64,000 bases of DNA, from positions 35,108 through 99,107 of the forward strand of contig JAHLKC010000146.1 in the NCBI GenBank assembly GCA_025449115.1, in the 5' to 3' direction. Shown piece after piece: positions 34,363 through 46,070 of the stretch; position 1 is the first letter of the stretch; each line of letters begins with the position of its first letter. This stretch comes from Chytridium lagenaria (Eukaryota; Chytridiomycota; Chytridiomycetes; Chytridiales; Chytridiaceae). Under the pieces are notes generated by a model. It did not search any database. It had not been told where the DNA came from and saw only the letters and a program-made list of their open reading frames with translations. The position numbers and the translations under genes were made by a program.

Positions 34363-34585
34363 GTTATGTAGGATATATATTAAATGATGGAGGATATGAA
34401 GACAGAAAGAGGTGATTAGAATAAAGACCGCGGTTGTAATTTAATTTCGTAGTCGTCAATATTATGGTTTGAAGACGTCAAAAAGGCGTAGCAAAAGATT
34501 AGATAGATATGTACACCATAGAAAGGACCATCCATATCAAAAGAACGCTACAAAAGACATCAAGATCCCATGGAATAACACGAAA

Positions 34586-35644
34586 CTAAACGTGTTTACT
34601 AAACAAATCCTCTCCAATCTCATCCTCCAATCCCACCAACCTCTCCTTCACAAACTCCCTCACCTCCAGCGCCCCCATCCCCGCAATCCTCACCACAACC
34701 CCAAACACTTTTCCTTCATCCACCTCCACATAGTCCGACGCTGAAAAATGCTGCACAGGCGATAGAGACCATATCACCTCCTGCATCTGTCCGGGACGTT
34801 GCTTCGAGACTTTAACTTTTTCAAATGCCTTCCTGGCTGAAATCGCGAGAGATGATGCACGGGGACCGAGGAGGAGAAGCGTAGCGAGACATTTGTATGG
34901 ACGGACTCGAGCAAGGAACGAGCGGTGTGGAGAGTTGTCGGTTTCGTCGTCTTCGAGAAGCCAGACGTCACGGAAGAGTTCTGGACCGTCGCGGGTACCC
35001 AGACGAACGCTGACTCTACTTTCGTAACGTTTAAAATCCCAGGCTTCACCTCTCGATACACGGCCGGCGGACACCCAATCCAGGAGAACCAAACTGGAGG
35101 ACACAGAGTCGAGGTATATCGTTTGGGTTTGAGAGAACGAGGAATCCGCGAATGGGACAACGGGATCTGGAAGGATGCATATGAGCGATTCCGAGCCTAT
35201 ACGAATGGTAAGATGTTGCTTTGCGGCAGCTTGACGTGATGTTTGTGAAGAGGTGGAGGGGATCTTAAAGACTTTGGTGGTGCCTTGAGTTAGAATGGAG
35301 AGAGAGCATTTCCCTTTTACGCGGACCTTGAGACTGATCTCGTCGTTTGCGAGGAGACCACCACCGTAGGAGAGCATGTAGACGGAGCGATGGAGAGGGG
35401 CGGAGGGATGTGGGGATGGAGAGATGAGACGGAGGGGAAAGGTAAAGGCAAGGTGGGAGAAGGAGCATTGGGTTTCGGTAGCATTGGAGGGTGCGAGATC
35501 AATTACTCCGGAACCGATACGTTGAGGTCCTTTTAATTGGATGGCGGGTGGGTCTGCATCAGTCGGGTCTGCGTCGATCGGGCTTGCTTCAACCGTCATT
35601 GCTTGGAAATTTGTGGTCAAAGGTAAGACATGAAGTTCTACCAT
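34586..35644 (-). CDS. ureD: Urease accessory protein UreD (UreH)
   Basis: UreD is the scaffold that binds apo-urease and recruits UreF and UreG for nickel insertion. The gene is one uninterrupted reading frame of 352 residues. Family marks: LSYGGGLLANDEISLKVRVK, followed by LSILTQGTTKVFK (the conserved GGGL..GD and TQ..TK(V/I)F(K) region); QHLTIRIGSESLICILPDPV; PFADSSFSQTQTIYL; LLDWVSAGRVSRGEAWDF (family DW...GR...GE.W); and a C-terminal GMGALEVREFVKERL. The first 40 residues are not conserved, so a start further in is possible. No introns and no frame breaks, unlike most neighbours. It converges on SKA3. Confidence 0.92.
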   Translation of the reverse strand: MVELHVLPLTTNFQAMTVEASPIDADPTDADPPAIQLKGPQRIGSGVIDLAPSNATETQCSFSHLAFTFPLRLISPSPHPSAPLHRSVYMLSYGGGLLANDEISLKVRVKGKCSLSILTQGTTKVFKIPSTSSQTSRQAAAKQHLTIRIGSESLICILPDPVVPFADSSFSQTQTIYLDSVSSSLVLLDWVSAGRVSRGEAWDFKRYESRVSVRLGTRDGPELFRDVWLLEDDETDNSPHRSFLARVRPYKCLATLLLLGPRASSLAISARKAFEKVKVSKQRPGQMQEVIWSLSPVQHFSASDYVEVDEGKVFGVVVRIAGMGALEVREFVKERLVGLEDEIGEDLFSKHV

Positions 35645-35659
35645 TAAAGTCCTAGTGAC

Positions 35660-37326
35660 TGACGTTCGTCGAGCTTGCGTGATGGTACTTAAAAAACCTC
35701 TCCTGTCACTACGCCTTATGACATCGACGTCGAAACAGTATCAACTTTTAAATATTAATGACTTTTCACGCTCCTGCAGGGTGGCCTTGGGGTAATCAAA
35801 CAATCATCTTGGTCATCGTGGACATGAGTTTTACTTTTTACTATGAAAAAGCTGCTGAAATCGCGTTATGCCGTACTCCTTGATATTATTTTATCTTTCA
35901 CTAAATCACGTCTACTGCCTTGTTCTGCTCCTTTGCCTTCGGAGAATGAGAATTTCTGGAATTGTCAACAGTATAAATAGCATCCAATTTCTCTCTTTTT
36001 TTTTCTTCACATCCATTTTCATCAAACCACCATCACCAGTCATGGTAAGCCGTCATGCCGCTCTCCAACACATTCTGTCACTTCACCTGCTCGAGATGAT
36101 CCTATTTTATTCAAACTAGAGTTTCCGATGCGGATTATACTTCCGTTGTGATGTGAACCTTTTCTCTGAAGCCAACTACCTGAACACTCATCTTTGCCCT
36201 CAGCAATATTCTTTTTCTAACCTCAACTTTCTTGTTGCTCTATTTATTTAGTAATTCCATCATCCTCGGGACGAGCTCGTCGATCCCATAAGTTATGATC
36301 ATACTTTAATCTTCCAAAGGTGAGTTACTGAAAACATATCCACTCCTCCCAGTTATCGATATGATGAAGCAACTTACAACAAAAGCTGGAATTACCGGCA
36401 TAGTCTTTTCGAAGTCAATGATGGAGAAGTTGGACTCTGACCCTACACACTTACCCTTACATTTCATTTTTTTAAATACATAAGCTAACCCCACTGTTTT
36501 AATCCAATTCAAGATTTCGTCATGCCAAGAACCAACAGCTTGCGAGATGAAGGTTTGTTCAGTTTTCGTCTTCTCGCTGTGCTTCCCCTTTGTTTATGAT
36601 GGTTTCTTTGGGGCGACACCCCGAAGGAATATTTTTAGCGCACTGGGTTCTGAATCTATTTGGAGATAATGCGTGTCTGAAACTTTTACCTCTACTTTAC
36701 CTTATACACCTTTAATGGTTTTTTCGTTTAAACTAATGGTGCCTTCTTTTAGACCTCGACTTATACGTACCTAAGCTTGACGTTAAATACCTCGGCAGTT
36801 AGATGCTGGCACACCTTAAGCGGTTGTTCTAGGTTAGTGCCTCTTCTAGTCTCTTTGACTGTTTCCTCGTGCTTATGATGTTACCGATGACGAGTCGTAA
36901 GGTTTCCTTATGAAGACACACTTTTTTTACCATTCATGCTTCCTGAAGCACCTCAGCACCTTTTCCTTTTAATCATCGTACTTTTTTCAGTTACTTATTG
37001 GTTTTCTTGTTCAGATGTATTGTGGTTTTCGTCCCGTTTGATCCAAATATCGAATTTCACTGAAACAGTTCGGCATTCAGTATCTATGTGACGTGATGTG
37101 AGTACAATACTTTCGTGATGGGACGATGATGGACGATGATATATAAGAAAAAAGAGACAAGCATATATCTGAAACTTGTGTTGACTTTTTTTCTGTCTGA
37201 CATCATCCCTCTCATTCCTTTTTTCCCCTTGATGACCATGTTCTTACTAATCTGTTTCACAACTTCAGTTTGATAGCGTGCTCACATTTGGTCGCTCTCT
37301 TCACGATCGCCATTGATCATTTATAT
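35660..37326. other. Long stretch without a recognised gene
   Basis: I find no conserved protein here. An ATG followed at once by a consensus donor (ATGGTAAGCC) occurs at about 36042 after a pyrimidine-rich leader, which looks like the first exon of a short multi-exon gene. A basic peptide (SSSGRARRSHK) can be read at about 36258-36291, but no further exons could be joined. The stretch may instead be the long upstream region of eRF3. Confidence 0.35.
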
Positions 37327-40299
37327 TAATGGTGAGTAATTTGTTATTTCTTTATTCAAGTTTGGTCGTTACTGTGATGAGTCTTAATTCACGACGGTCT
37401 TATGAAAATCTGTCCATGTTTAAACCGCCTTTTTGGCACTTCTCTGATCCACGATTTCCTTTTCTCTCAACTCCTCCTTCCGCCTTCTCCGCAGAACTTG
37501 ACCATACTTTCTTTCTCAGATCGCACCCGTCACGAATTTGTCTTCGTTTTATCACACTTTTTCAAAATAAAAGCTTGCTTTGTGAGGCAGCATCTGAACC
37601 TTTTATCTTTGACTCAAGGTTTGTGTTAGTAATAATAGCGCAACTACGTAATTTACCTGGTGAAAATATTAATACTGCAGACTGTGCAGGTGTTGCCACA
37701 TCTGCAACAACCTTTTTTTTTTTCTCGCCATTTTTGAGGTCCATTCTGACACGATGAGCAGCAACCAGAAGCCGATGAAGAGAGGACTGGATCATCACAG
37801 AACCCAAACCAGGTGAATGCGATGGCCCAGCAATTCGCTCGCACTGGGATCAGTGGATCAGGCGGAGCATACAACTTTAATGCGAACGAATTCGTTCCTA
37901 GCGCTGGGGCCAACGAATTCGTGCCATCATACAATCAGCAGCAGCAATACTACCAGCAGCCCAACTATACCAAGGAGGAGCTGCTGGAGGCTACCAGCAG
38001 CAGCAAGGCTATGGTGGATACCAGCAAGGCTACCAAAACTACCCTCAGCAGTACAATCAACAGTATGGAACCAATACCAAGGGTACAACCAGGGATACAA
38101 CCAGAACTACCGCCCGCAACAAGGACAGGACGTGGAGGAGCGCAATACCAAGCTGGATACCAACAGCAAGGATATCAACAGCAGTCACAGGCGTATGTTG
38201 CTCCTAAACAACAGCAAGGCTACACTGCACCAGCTCAGCCCAGCGCGCACCTCAAACCACCACCAACCAACCCGCCAAATCCATCTCTCTTGGTGGAGCA
38301 CCTGCAAAGTCTATTTCCTTGGAGGTGGTCCGGCCAAATCTATTTCATTGGGTGCCGCGGCCCCCCAAGTCGGATGCCCCGGCGAAGTCTCTTACGATTG
38401 GATCCGCCACCGCTGCAGCAAAGACAGAGACTGCTGCTCCCTCCAAATCTATCTCGCTTGGAGCCGCACCTCTGTGAAAGTTGAAACTCCTAAGGAGGAC
38501 GCACCTGTTGCCGCTGCAAGACAGCTGCCGAACCCAAGGCGAAGACAGGTACGCGAAGTAGAATAATCTAAAAAAAAAAAGCTTAAACCTTCCTCTTTTT
38601 CTTCCCAGACTCGCCAAAGCCGGCACCAAAGGCGGTGGAGACGCCTAAGGAAAAGAAGAAGCCTGTGGAGGAGCAGAAGCCGGCCGAAGTAGTTCCGGAA
38701 ATGTTGAAGAGGAGTTCTTCCCGGAAGAAAAGGGGCCAAGGAGCACGTCAACATTGTGTTTTATCGGTCACGTTGATGCTGGAAAATCGACTATGGGCGG
38801 TCACCTTCTGTGAGTTGTTATTTCGCATACATTATTGACGCTACAAAAGGGTCTTGACGGGTATGGTCGACAAGCGTACGTTGGAGAAGTACGAAAGGGA
38901 AGCTAAGGAGGCTGGTCGTGAGTCATGGTATTTGTCATGGGCTTTGGACTTGAACGCGAGGAGCGAGCAAAGGTAGATTATTATTAATTTTTGAAATGAT
39001 TAGCATTGACTTTATCAGGGAAAAACTGTCGAATACGGAAGGGGCTTCTTTGAGAGCGAGAAGCGCCGCTACACTATCCTTGATGCTCCCGGCCATAAAA
39101 ACTTTGTTCCCTCAATGATGCAAGGTGCTGCTCAAGCTGATTTTGGTGTTCTTGTGATCTCTGCTAGAAAGGGTGAATTTGAGACTGGATTTGAAAAGGC
39201 GGACAGACTCGTGAACATGCTATGCTTGCAAAGACTGTGGGAGTGAAGCGTCTTATTATTGTGATTAATAAGATGGACGACCCTACTGTGAACTGGGACC
39301 AAGCACGTTACGACGAGTGTGTGTCTAAGGTTCTGCCCTTTTGAAGCAAGTGGGGTACACCAAGAATGGTAAGTGCGAAGTTAAATTTTTTTTGGAGTTT
39401 AGATAAACCCGTTAACACATCGCCTAGATATCGACGTCATGCCTGTTCTGGCTTCACTGGAGCCAACTTGAAGGATAGACTTGCCAAGGGCGTTTGCTCT
39501 TTCTACGATGGGCCCTCTCTCATTGAGCTTCTTGACAACTTAGCCTTGGACAGGAAGTCTGACGGACCTCTAATATGCCTATTTCCGACAAGTTCAAGGT
39601 GAGAAGGTTTCTATGTTTGCTTAACGATTTAGGACATGGGAACGGTTGTTACTGGGAAAAATTGAATCCGGGCGAGTACGGAAGGGTCAACAGCTCCTTA
39701 TTATGCCGAACAAGGTACTATAATTGATATCTCGGGAGTCCTAATATTTTTAGAAAGTGGCAGAAGTCATGGCTATCTTTTTAGAAGATGAAGAGAAGCA
39801 AGTGGCGAATAGTGGTGAAAACATTCGATTACGTTTAAAAAACGTCGAAGAGGAGGACGTTCTCCCTGGATTCGTAGTTTGCACACCAAAGCGTCCCGTC
39901 CACGCTGTCACTGCTTTCGAGGCCCGGTTGGCCATTGTCGAGTACAAAAGCATTATTTGCGCCGGATATACTGCCGTCTGCCACGCACACACCAACACCG
40001 ATGAAGTAACTTTGGCCGCGCTTCTGCATAAGATTGATAAGAAGACTGGGAAGCGAACGAAGAACCCGCCTCAGTTTGTTCGTCAAGGAGAATCGTGTAT
40101 TGTCAGGATCGAATGCGCATCGCCAGTCTGTCTTGAGAAGTTTGATGAATACCCTCAACTTGGACGCTTCACCCTTCGTGATGAAGGTAGAACACTTGTT
40201 TTCCTTATCTTTGCTTTACATGCTCAACTAACTTTTATAGGTAAAACTGTTGCTATTGGCAGGGTGACCAAGCTCATCTTTGAAGAATCTCAGGCCTGA
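37327..40299 (+). CDS. SUP35: Translation termination factor eRF3 (Sup35) with PAM2 motifs and Gln/Tyr-rich domain
   Basis: eRF3 is the GTPase partner of eRF1 in stop-codon reading. The N-domain includes [19 protein letters not shown], then [18 protein letters not shown], two overlapping PAM2-like motifs for binding poly(A)-binding protein. A Gln/Tyr/Gly/Asn-rich stretch follows (such as [17 protein letters not shown]). The GTPase domain has [18 protein letters not shown] and NKMD. Domains 2 and 3 run through [34 protein letters not shown] and [20 protein letters not shown] to [12 protein letters not shown]. The start may be the ATG just before the donor at 37327-37333, or further in. At least five one-base breaks interrupt conserved motifs (near 38760, 39198, 39340, 39572 and 39659), plus more in the repeat region; all look like sequencing errors. 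Confidence 0.88.
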
Positions 40300-40916
40300 A
40301 CTGGGCCATGACCATGTCGTCTCATAAACAAAAAATATATTAAGTAAATTTGGATTGAAATATGCCATCCATTCAACATCCATTTATCTCAGACGGTCGC
40401 AGAGGCAGCTTCTACATGGATGATATCTGTTGACATGGTCGGAATGAAAGAGGACCTAGATTCGTATGGAATTGGTAAATTGGTTGACTATCACTCGATA
40501 TGACGGTAGTAAAGCTCGAGGATCCTGAGTCGGACGGTCGTCACTCCAATATTACATAACTAAATGACGTGAATGCTCTCAAATGTAAGTAAGGATGCGG
40601 ATGAATGCTACCGATGATGCTGAGAATCGGGAGATGTTACTGTTGGATTATCTATGGTGACTATGGCGAGATGGATCTCGCTACGGCTAACTCCGGTGAA
40701 GCGTATGACGCGCCGCGATTACCAATTCGCGTTGGGTCGTGTTACTCGAAGCACGGAATTACTCCGTTCATGTCAGAATTTTCCAAACGTAGATCAGTTT
40801 GATGTTGAACGCGTCTTTGCCGTTCACAAGAATGGATAAAGTTGTATAGACAGAGCTCGGTTCGTTGTTCCACGTGTAGATTTAATGTAGAATATAAATG
40901 GTTGCCCAAAGTTTAA
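40300..40916. other. Intergenic between convergent eRF3 and urease, nothing recognised
   Basis: The two flanking genes both end here, so this holds two 3' ends. A short open frame on the plus strand (40605-40802) shows no resemblance to a known family. Confidence 0.5.
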
Positions 40917-43889
40917 TTAAAACACGTACGCATTCTGCGTCATAGGAAGTTCGTCCGCAGGTCCCATCTTAATCAACTCCCCATTGACCACAACCTCATA
41001 AGTTTCCGGATCAACTGTAATCGTTGGCAAGGTATCATTCAACTTCATGCTCTTCTTCCCAATATTCCTGCACCCCTTTACAGGCATAATCCTCTTATTC
41101 AATCCGTATTCAGCAACGTTAACCTGCGACGCTTGCGACACAAACGCAATGCAAGTTCGGCGAGTTGCGGAGGGGTGAGCACCAAACATGGGGCGCGAGA
41201 TAACTGGTTGAGGGGTGGGGATACTACAAAAGGTCAGTGGAGAAAATGAAAGGAGGGCTTACGAGGCGTTGGCGTCACCCATTTGCGCGTACGCAATGAT
41301 ACCGCCTTTAATGATCATCTCTGGCTTTGTTCCGAAAAACGCGGGCTTGTACATGACCAGGTCGGCGAATTTACCGGGCTCAATGGATCCTACGACGTGA
41401 CCGATACCGTGAGCAATGGCACTGAGAATGACAAGTGTTAGAAGAAGCACGGTTAAGGGATAACGGACTTACGGGTTAATCGTATACTTTGCAACATATC
41501 TCTTAATTCTAAAATTATCCCCAACACCGTCTCCTTTCGGATCCACCAGCGGACCCCTGACCTTCTTCATTTTGTCGGCCGTTTGCCAAGTCCTAGCCAC
41601 AACCTCCCCAACTCTCCCCATTGCCTGCGAATCCGATGAAATGACACTGATAGCACCATATCATGCAACACATCCTCAGCGCCAATGGTCTCACCGCGAA
41701 TTCGAGATTCAGCAAAAGCAATGTCTTCAGGGATGTCCTTGGACAGATGGTGACAGACCATGAGCATGTCGAGGTGCTCATCAAGGGTGTTTTTCGTGAA
41801 GGGACGCGTTGGGTTTGTGGAGGAGGGAATACGTTTGGGACGGAGCAGACAGTGATAATGTCGGGAGCCTATATTACGGTATTATAGGAGTGTTGAAATT
41901 AGCTCCAGATCACATGATTGTAGAAACCACGCGTCGAACTTACATGCCCGCCACCAGCTCCTTCAGAATGATAGGCATGGATTGTCTTCCCTTAAAGGCT
42001 CCAATAGAGGCTTCCACAAAGCCAGATTCATTCAACGTATCCGTATGGATTGTAGCCTTTCAGAAATCAACTTAGCGAAAAGAGAGAACATACCTGAATA
42101 TCGTACTTTTCGCAAATATCCAAACAATTATCAATGGCAGATGGAGTTGTTCCCCAATCCTCGTGAAGCTATAATACGATCAGAAATAGGAGAAAAGAAT
42201 TAACCTTCAGTCCAACACATCCGGCTTCGACTTGCTCGATCAGACCTTCAGGGGAGGAGGTATTGCCTTTTCCGTGAAGCCAAAGTTCAAAGGAATATCA
42301 TCGGTTGACTCCAACATCATCCTAATATGGTTAATTCCAGGCGTGCACGTCGTAGCGTTTGTGCCAGTATTTGGACCTGTGCCTCCACCAACAAGAGTAG
42401 TGATACCACTAGAAATAGCCTAGACATGTAAAAAAGCGAGAATAAATAGATATGAAACCTCAGTACAAATTTGTGGGCAAATGAAATGGATGTGAGTGTC
42501 AATAGCTCCGGCGGTGAAAATATGTCCTTCTCCGGCAAGAACTTCGGTTGTTACGCCGATAATCATACCAGGGTCACGCCTTCCATTACATGCGGGTTGC
42601 CTGATTTCCCGATAGCTTTGATATGGCCATGCTTGATACCAATATCGGCCTAAAACAAATTAGAGATAATATGGGCTTCATTGTTTACTTTGTAAATTCC
42701 GGTGTAATCTAAAATATGGCGTTCGTGATAACAAGATCCAACGCGTCTGCATCCGCAACAGCAACAGCCTGTCCCATCCCCTCCCTAATAACTTTTCCCC
42801 CTCCAAATACAGCTTCATCGCCATACCGGGTCATATCGAACTCGATCTCAAGATATAAGCTAGAGTCTGCAAGCCGCACACGATCACCAGTTGTAGGGCC
42901 ATACGCATCAGCATAACGGTGACGGTCCATTTGATATGGAAGTGGCGGAGATGCAGGTGGTGTGAAACGGGTATGACGGAAGCCTTTTGCTACGAGATCA
43001 GAAATGATGGATGGAAGACGGGATTGATCGACAGGACCGGTGGCGATACCGTTGCCGCCGTATATGATACGGTCTCCAGCGATATCCGTCAAAGTGACTA
43101 ATTTTGTCTCGCCTGAATAGTTTTAGAACTTTCGAGGGTTGAGATGGCGAACCTGGCTCGAAGCGAACTGCAGTTCCGGCGGGAATATCTAAACGACGAC
43201 CATAGGAAATGGCGCGATCAAATTCAAGCTCTTTGTTTGTTTCGATGAAATGGTAATGGGATCCAACCTTTCAAGAATTAGAAGAAGTGTTTTAACAAAA
43301 AGATACCTGAACGGGCCTGTCCCCATTATTTGTGACTTTGAGCAAGTACCTTTGCCGTCCTTCATTTAACGTAATCTTTCCCGGTTTCACGATAATATGT
43401 CCTAAAACCCATTAAAACCATATTAGCTTGGCAAATGGCATACCGGAAGGTTCCAAATTCATCTCTTCCTCCGAGACATCCGGGAAAAGAGACGGATCTG
43501 GTATCGGCAGAAACGACCCATACAACGCAAGAGTTAGGTCTCCTTCAGTCGAAATAGGGTCATGCACAGTCACAAGTTTCGTTCCATCCAAAAACGTTCC
43601 TTCGACCTGAACCTCATGCAGAGTTGACGCAACACCTGGGAGTACATGACGTTTCCCCAGCATCTGTTTACCGACATCCATGAGCTGAAACCATTAGATC
43701 TCACAATGATCGATAGTATACCTGGGCAACGGTATGCTTCCCGTCGCGTATGAATTCTACAAGCTGCGAGGCAATCAGCGCGCATGCTTCAGAGTGATTT
43801 AAGCGGACTCCACGGGCAAGACGCTTTTGGGCTAGAGTGCCCGTTTGGTTGAGAATGAGCTTATCGAGCTCTTTTGGGCCTAAGCGCAT
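40917..43889 (-). CDS. ure1: Urease, single-chain (gamma-beta-alpha fusion)
   Basis: Urease hydrolyses urea to ammonia and carbamate using two nickel ions. The gene encodes the eukaryotic fused chain. The gamma part starts [20 protein letters not shown]; the beta part includes [12 protein letters not shown] and a GDGIVY-like [16 protein letters not shown]; the alpha part starts at [20 protein letters not shown]. Catalytic marks are present: [10 protein letters not shown] (two nickel histidines), [16 protein letters not shown] (the carbamylated lysine, next to an intron), [23 protein letters not shown] with APDII across an intron, [13 protein letters not shown] (active-site flap Cys/His), and [13 protein letters not shown]. 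The chain ends [13 protein letters not shown] at 40917. About 12 introns are visible, many near 50 bases. One base is missing near 41825 ([13 protein letters not shown] region) and others are likely. The active site looks complete. The gene is divergent from the WD40 gene by 63 bases. Confidence 0.94.
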
Positions 43890-43952
43890 GCTGGTTTCTT
43901 ATCTGAATGAAAGTGTGGACAACTTCCTGGAATTTAGACAACCAAGGTTTCG

Positions 43953-45817
43953 GTGAATGGAATGGAACAGGATAAAGCTGCAAAGGATGTGAAGCTTTTA
44001 AAGCAACGAATAGAGCTGTTAGAAAAGGTGTGGATGATGCGTCGATTGTGTGTTAAAGTTATTGTGAAGGAGAATGCGGCATTAAAGAAGAGTTTGTATG
44101 ATCTTTCGGCAAGGTTTAATATGCTTGCGCCTACACGGACGGCATTGCCGTTGATGTTGGATTCGGTGGATGTCGCGGAACCAGGAATTGATTCACTGTT
44201 AATTGATTCTACAAAGATGCCAGTTTCGAATGGGGATGAGTTCAGTGGTGAGGAACGGATATTGCTATGTGGGACTCATCAGTGAATTTAGGGGATGTTA
44301 AGAGAGGGCGTGAGGGAAGGCATTTCTATTTAAAGTATGAGTTGAAGGTGTGGTGAGAAGGAATGATTATGGCTGAATTTCTAGGGACATACCGGAGCGG
44401 TGTATTCGGTTCAGTTTTCTCCTTGTGGAAAATACCTCGCTTCGGGCTCTTTCGACAAATCAGTACGTATATGGGATGCGGTTTCGACGAGCAAAGAGGT
44501 ATGTTGGTTTCCTCTTCTCACCTCTCTGACATTACTTTAAAATAGCTGCATAACATGAAACGCCATAACCTCAATATATCCGATCTTTGCTGGTCAAATA
44601 ACTCTACTGAGCTCTTATCAGGAGGGTATGATCAAAACTGTGTCATCTGGGACGTGGAGGCCGGGAAGCATGTTGAGGCATATGAAACTGAAGGTTTTGT
44701 ACAATGTGTTATGATGAACCCGTCAGGTGAGGGCGTCTCCTTTATATGAGAGCCTTTTTTGACCTCTTGAAAGATAATAAGCTGTTCTTTTATGGCACGT
44801 CGCGGAATGTTCTTGGGATGGTGGACCGGAGAAAGTCGCAGGATGTGACGACAGTATTTCGGAATGAGGCGATGGTGAATGCCATTCATGTTTTCCGGGA
44901 TGGCACGAGTGTGGTGACGGGAGATTCGGCAGGCTACTTAAAGACGTGGGATGTTCGGACGGGTGAGCCATGTTTTTTCAAAGCATACTTCAAAGTTGAA
45001 AACTAACAATACGATTAGGCAAATGTCTTCAATCTTTATTGAATGAGTCAACTCGGAAGCCCATATCACATATCGCAGCATGCCCTACACATAGTTGTGA
45101 GTGCTTTAATGCATTTGTAAATTGTTCTATTATTGCTTTTAACACTATGCTGTTTTGAAGCTGACGACGAAAGCAGATATTTTGGTGTAAATGGATATGA
45201 CAACGGTATTGAATGGTGTAAAGAAAAAAAAAACTTTTAACGTTTTATGTAGTACTTCGAGTTTACGATCGTGGTCTATCGCCACCACAAACTCAGCAAC
45301 GTCTGATACAGAGCTTTAGAGGATACAAAAACAAAAACTGGCCCATCAAGAGCTCATTTTACCGGCCACGTGAAGGTTCGCGCTTGTATATGGCATGTGC
45401 GTAGATTGCTAACTTTTTTTAATTGTTTAGCTGCGCTGGTGATGAAACGGAACTCCAGCAACGACGATGTTTCTTCAGACGTAATGGCAGACATGGTCTC
45501 TGACTCTCTCGAAAAAGATTCATCCTCCGTCGCGGCGTCAAATTCAAATGCCAACCTCCTCCTAGCAACTGGAAGTGCAGATCCATACGTCTACGTCTAC
45601 AGTATGGGTCTTCAAGAGGTTTGTTTTTTCTATCACATTGCTTTCTGACAGGCCAAAAAAAAAAAAAAAGAACACTGGCGAGCTCCTTCAAAGAATCGAA
45701 GGACACTCTGACAGAGTATATTGCGCGAGTTTCCATCCATCAGATCCTATCCTTGCGTCTTGCTCTGCTGACTTCAGCGTAAAAGTTTGGTACTCAAATA
45801 TACGGAAAAAGAAGTGA
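43953..45817 (+). CDS. WD40-repeat protein with N-terminal coiled coil
   Basis: The N-terminal 60 residues form a coiled coil ([20 protein letters not shown], then [20 protein letters not shown]). After an intron at about 44354-44385 come WD40 repeats: [20 protein letters not shown] with [28 protein letters not shown] with QNCVIWD, a degenerate repeat ([16 protein letters not shown]), [20 protein letters not shown], a divergent one with [30 protein letters not shown] and [20 protein letters not shown] with DFSVKVW. That makes about seven blades, enough for one propeller. It is not specific enough to name an ortholog; the coiled coil plus propeller plan suggests a scaffold in chromatin, RNA processing or ubiquitin pathways. 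The frame slips near 44275 and 45650, where an 11-12 base A run precedes the last exon. Confidence 0.75.
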
Positions 45818-46070
45818 CCGAAAGCGTAAAGAAAGTAAAAGGAGGGTGAGATAATGGATGTACATTTTTTTAGAGATCATGGGTGTAATTACATAGGAGA
45901 CAACCTTTAAACAAAAAAAATGCATGTAAAAGAGCCGGGATAGGGTTTCAATCAACAAACAGAAACAGAGGATGATTGATATAAAGGAAAAGAAAATATT
46001 TGCTCCAACTAATAGCATTGAAAAAAGGCACGATAGGAGAAGCATTATTAGTTCTTCCCCCATTGAAAAA

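Noticed and set aside
36042..36300. ATG followed by a consensus donor and a basic peptide, resembling the start of a ribosomal protein gene such as RPL26
   Set aside because: Only a few residues (SSSGRARRSHK) look similar, and none of the later conserved exons of that protein could be found downstream.
38635..39602. Reading eRF3 as a pseudogene because of its many frame breaks
   Set aside because: The gene is essential, all domains are present in order with intact splice sites, and each break is one base, mostly in or next to short homopolymers.
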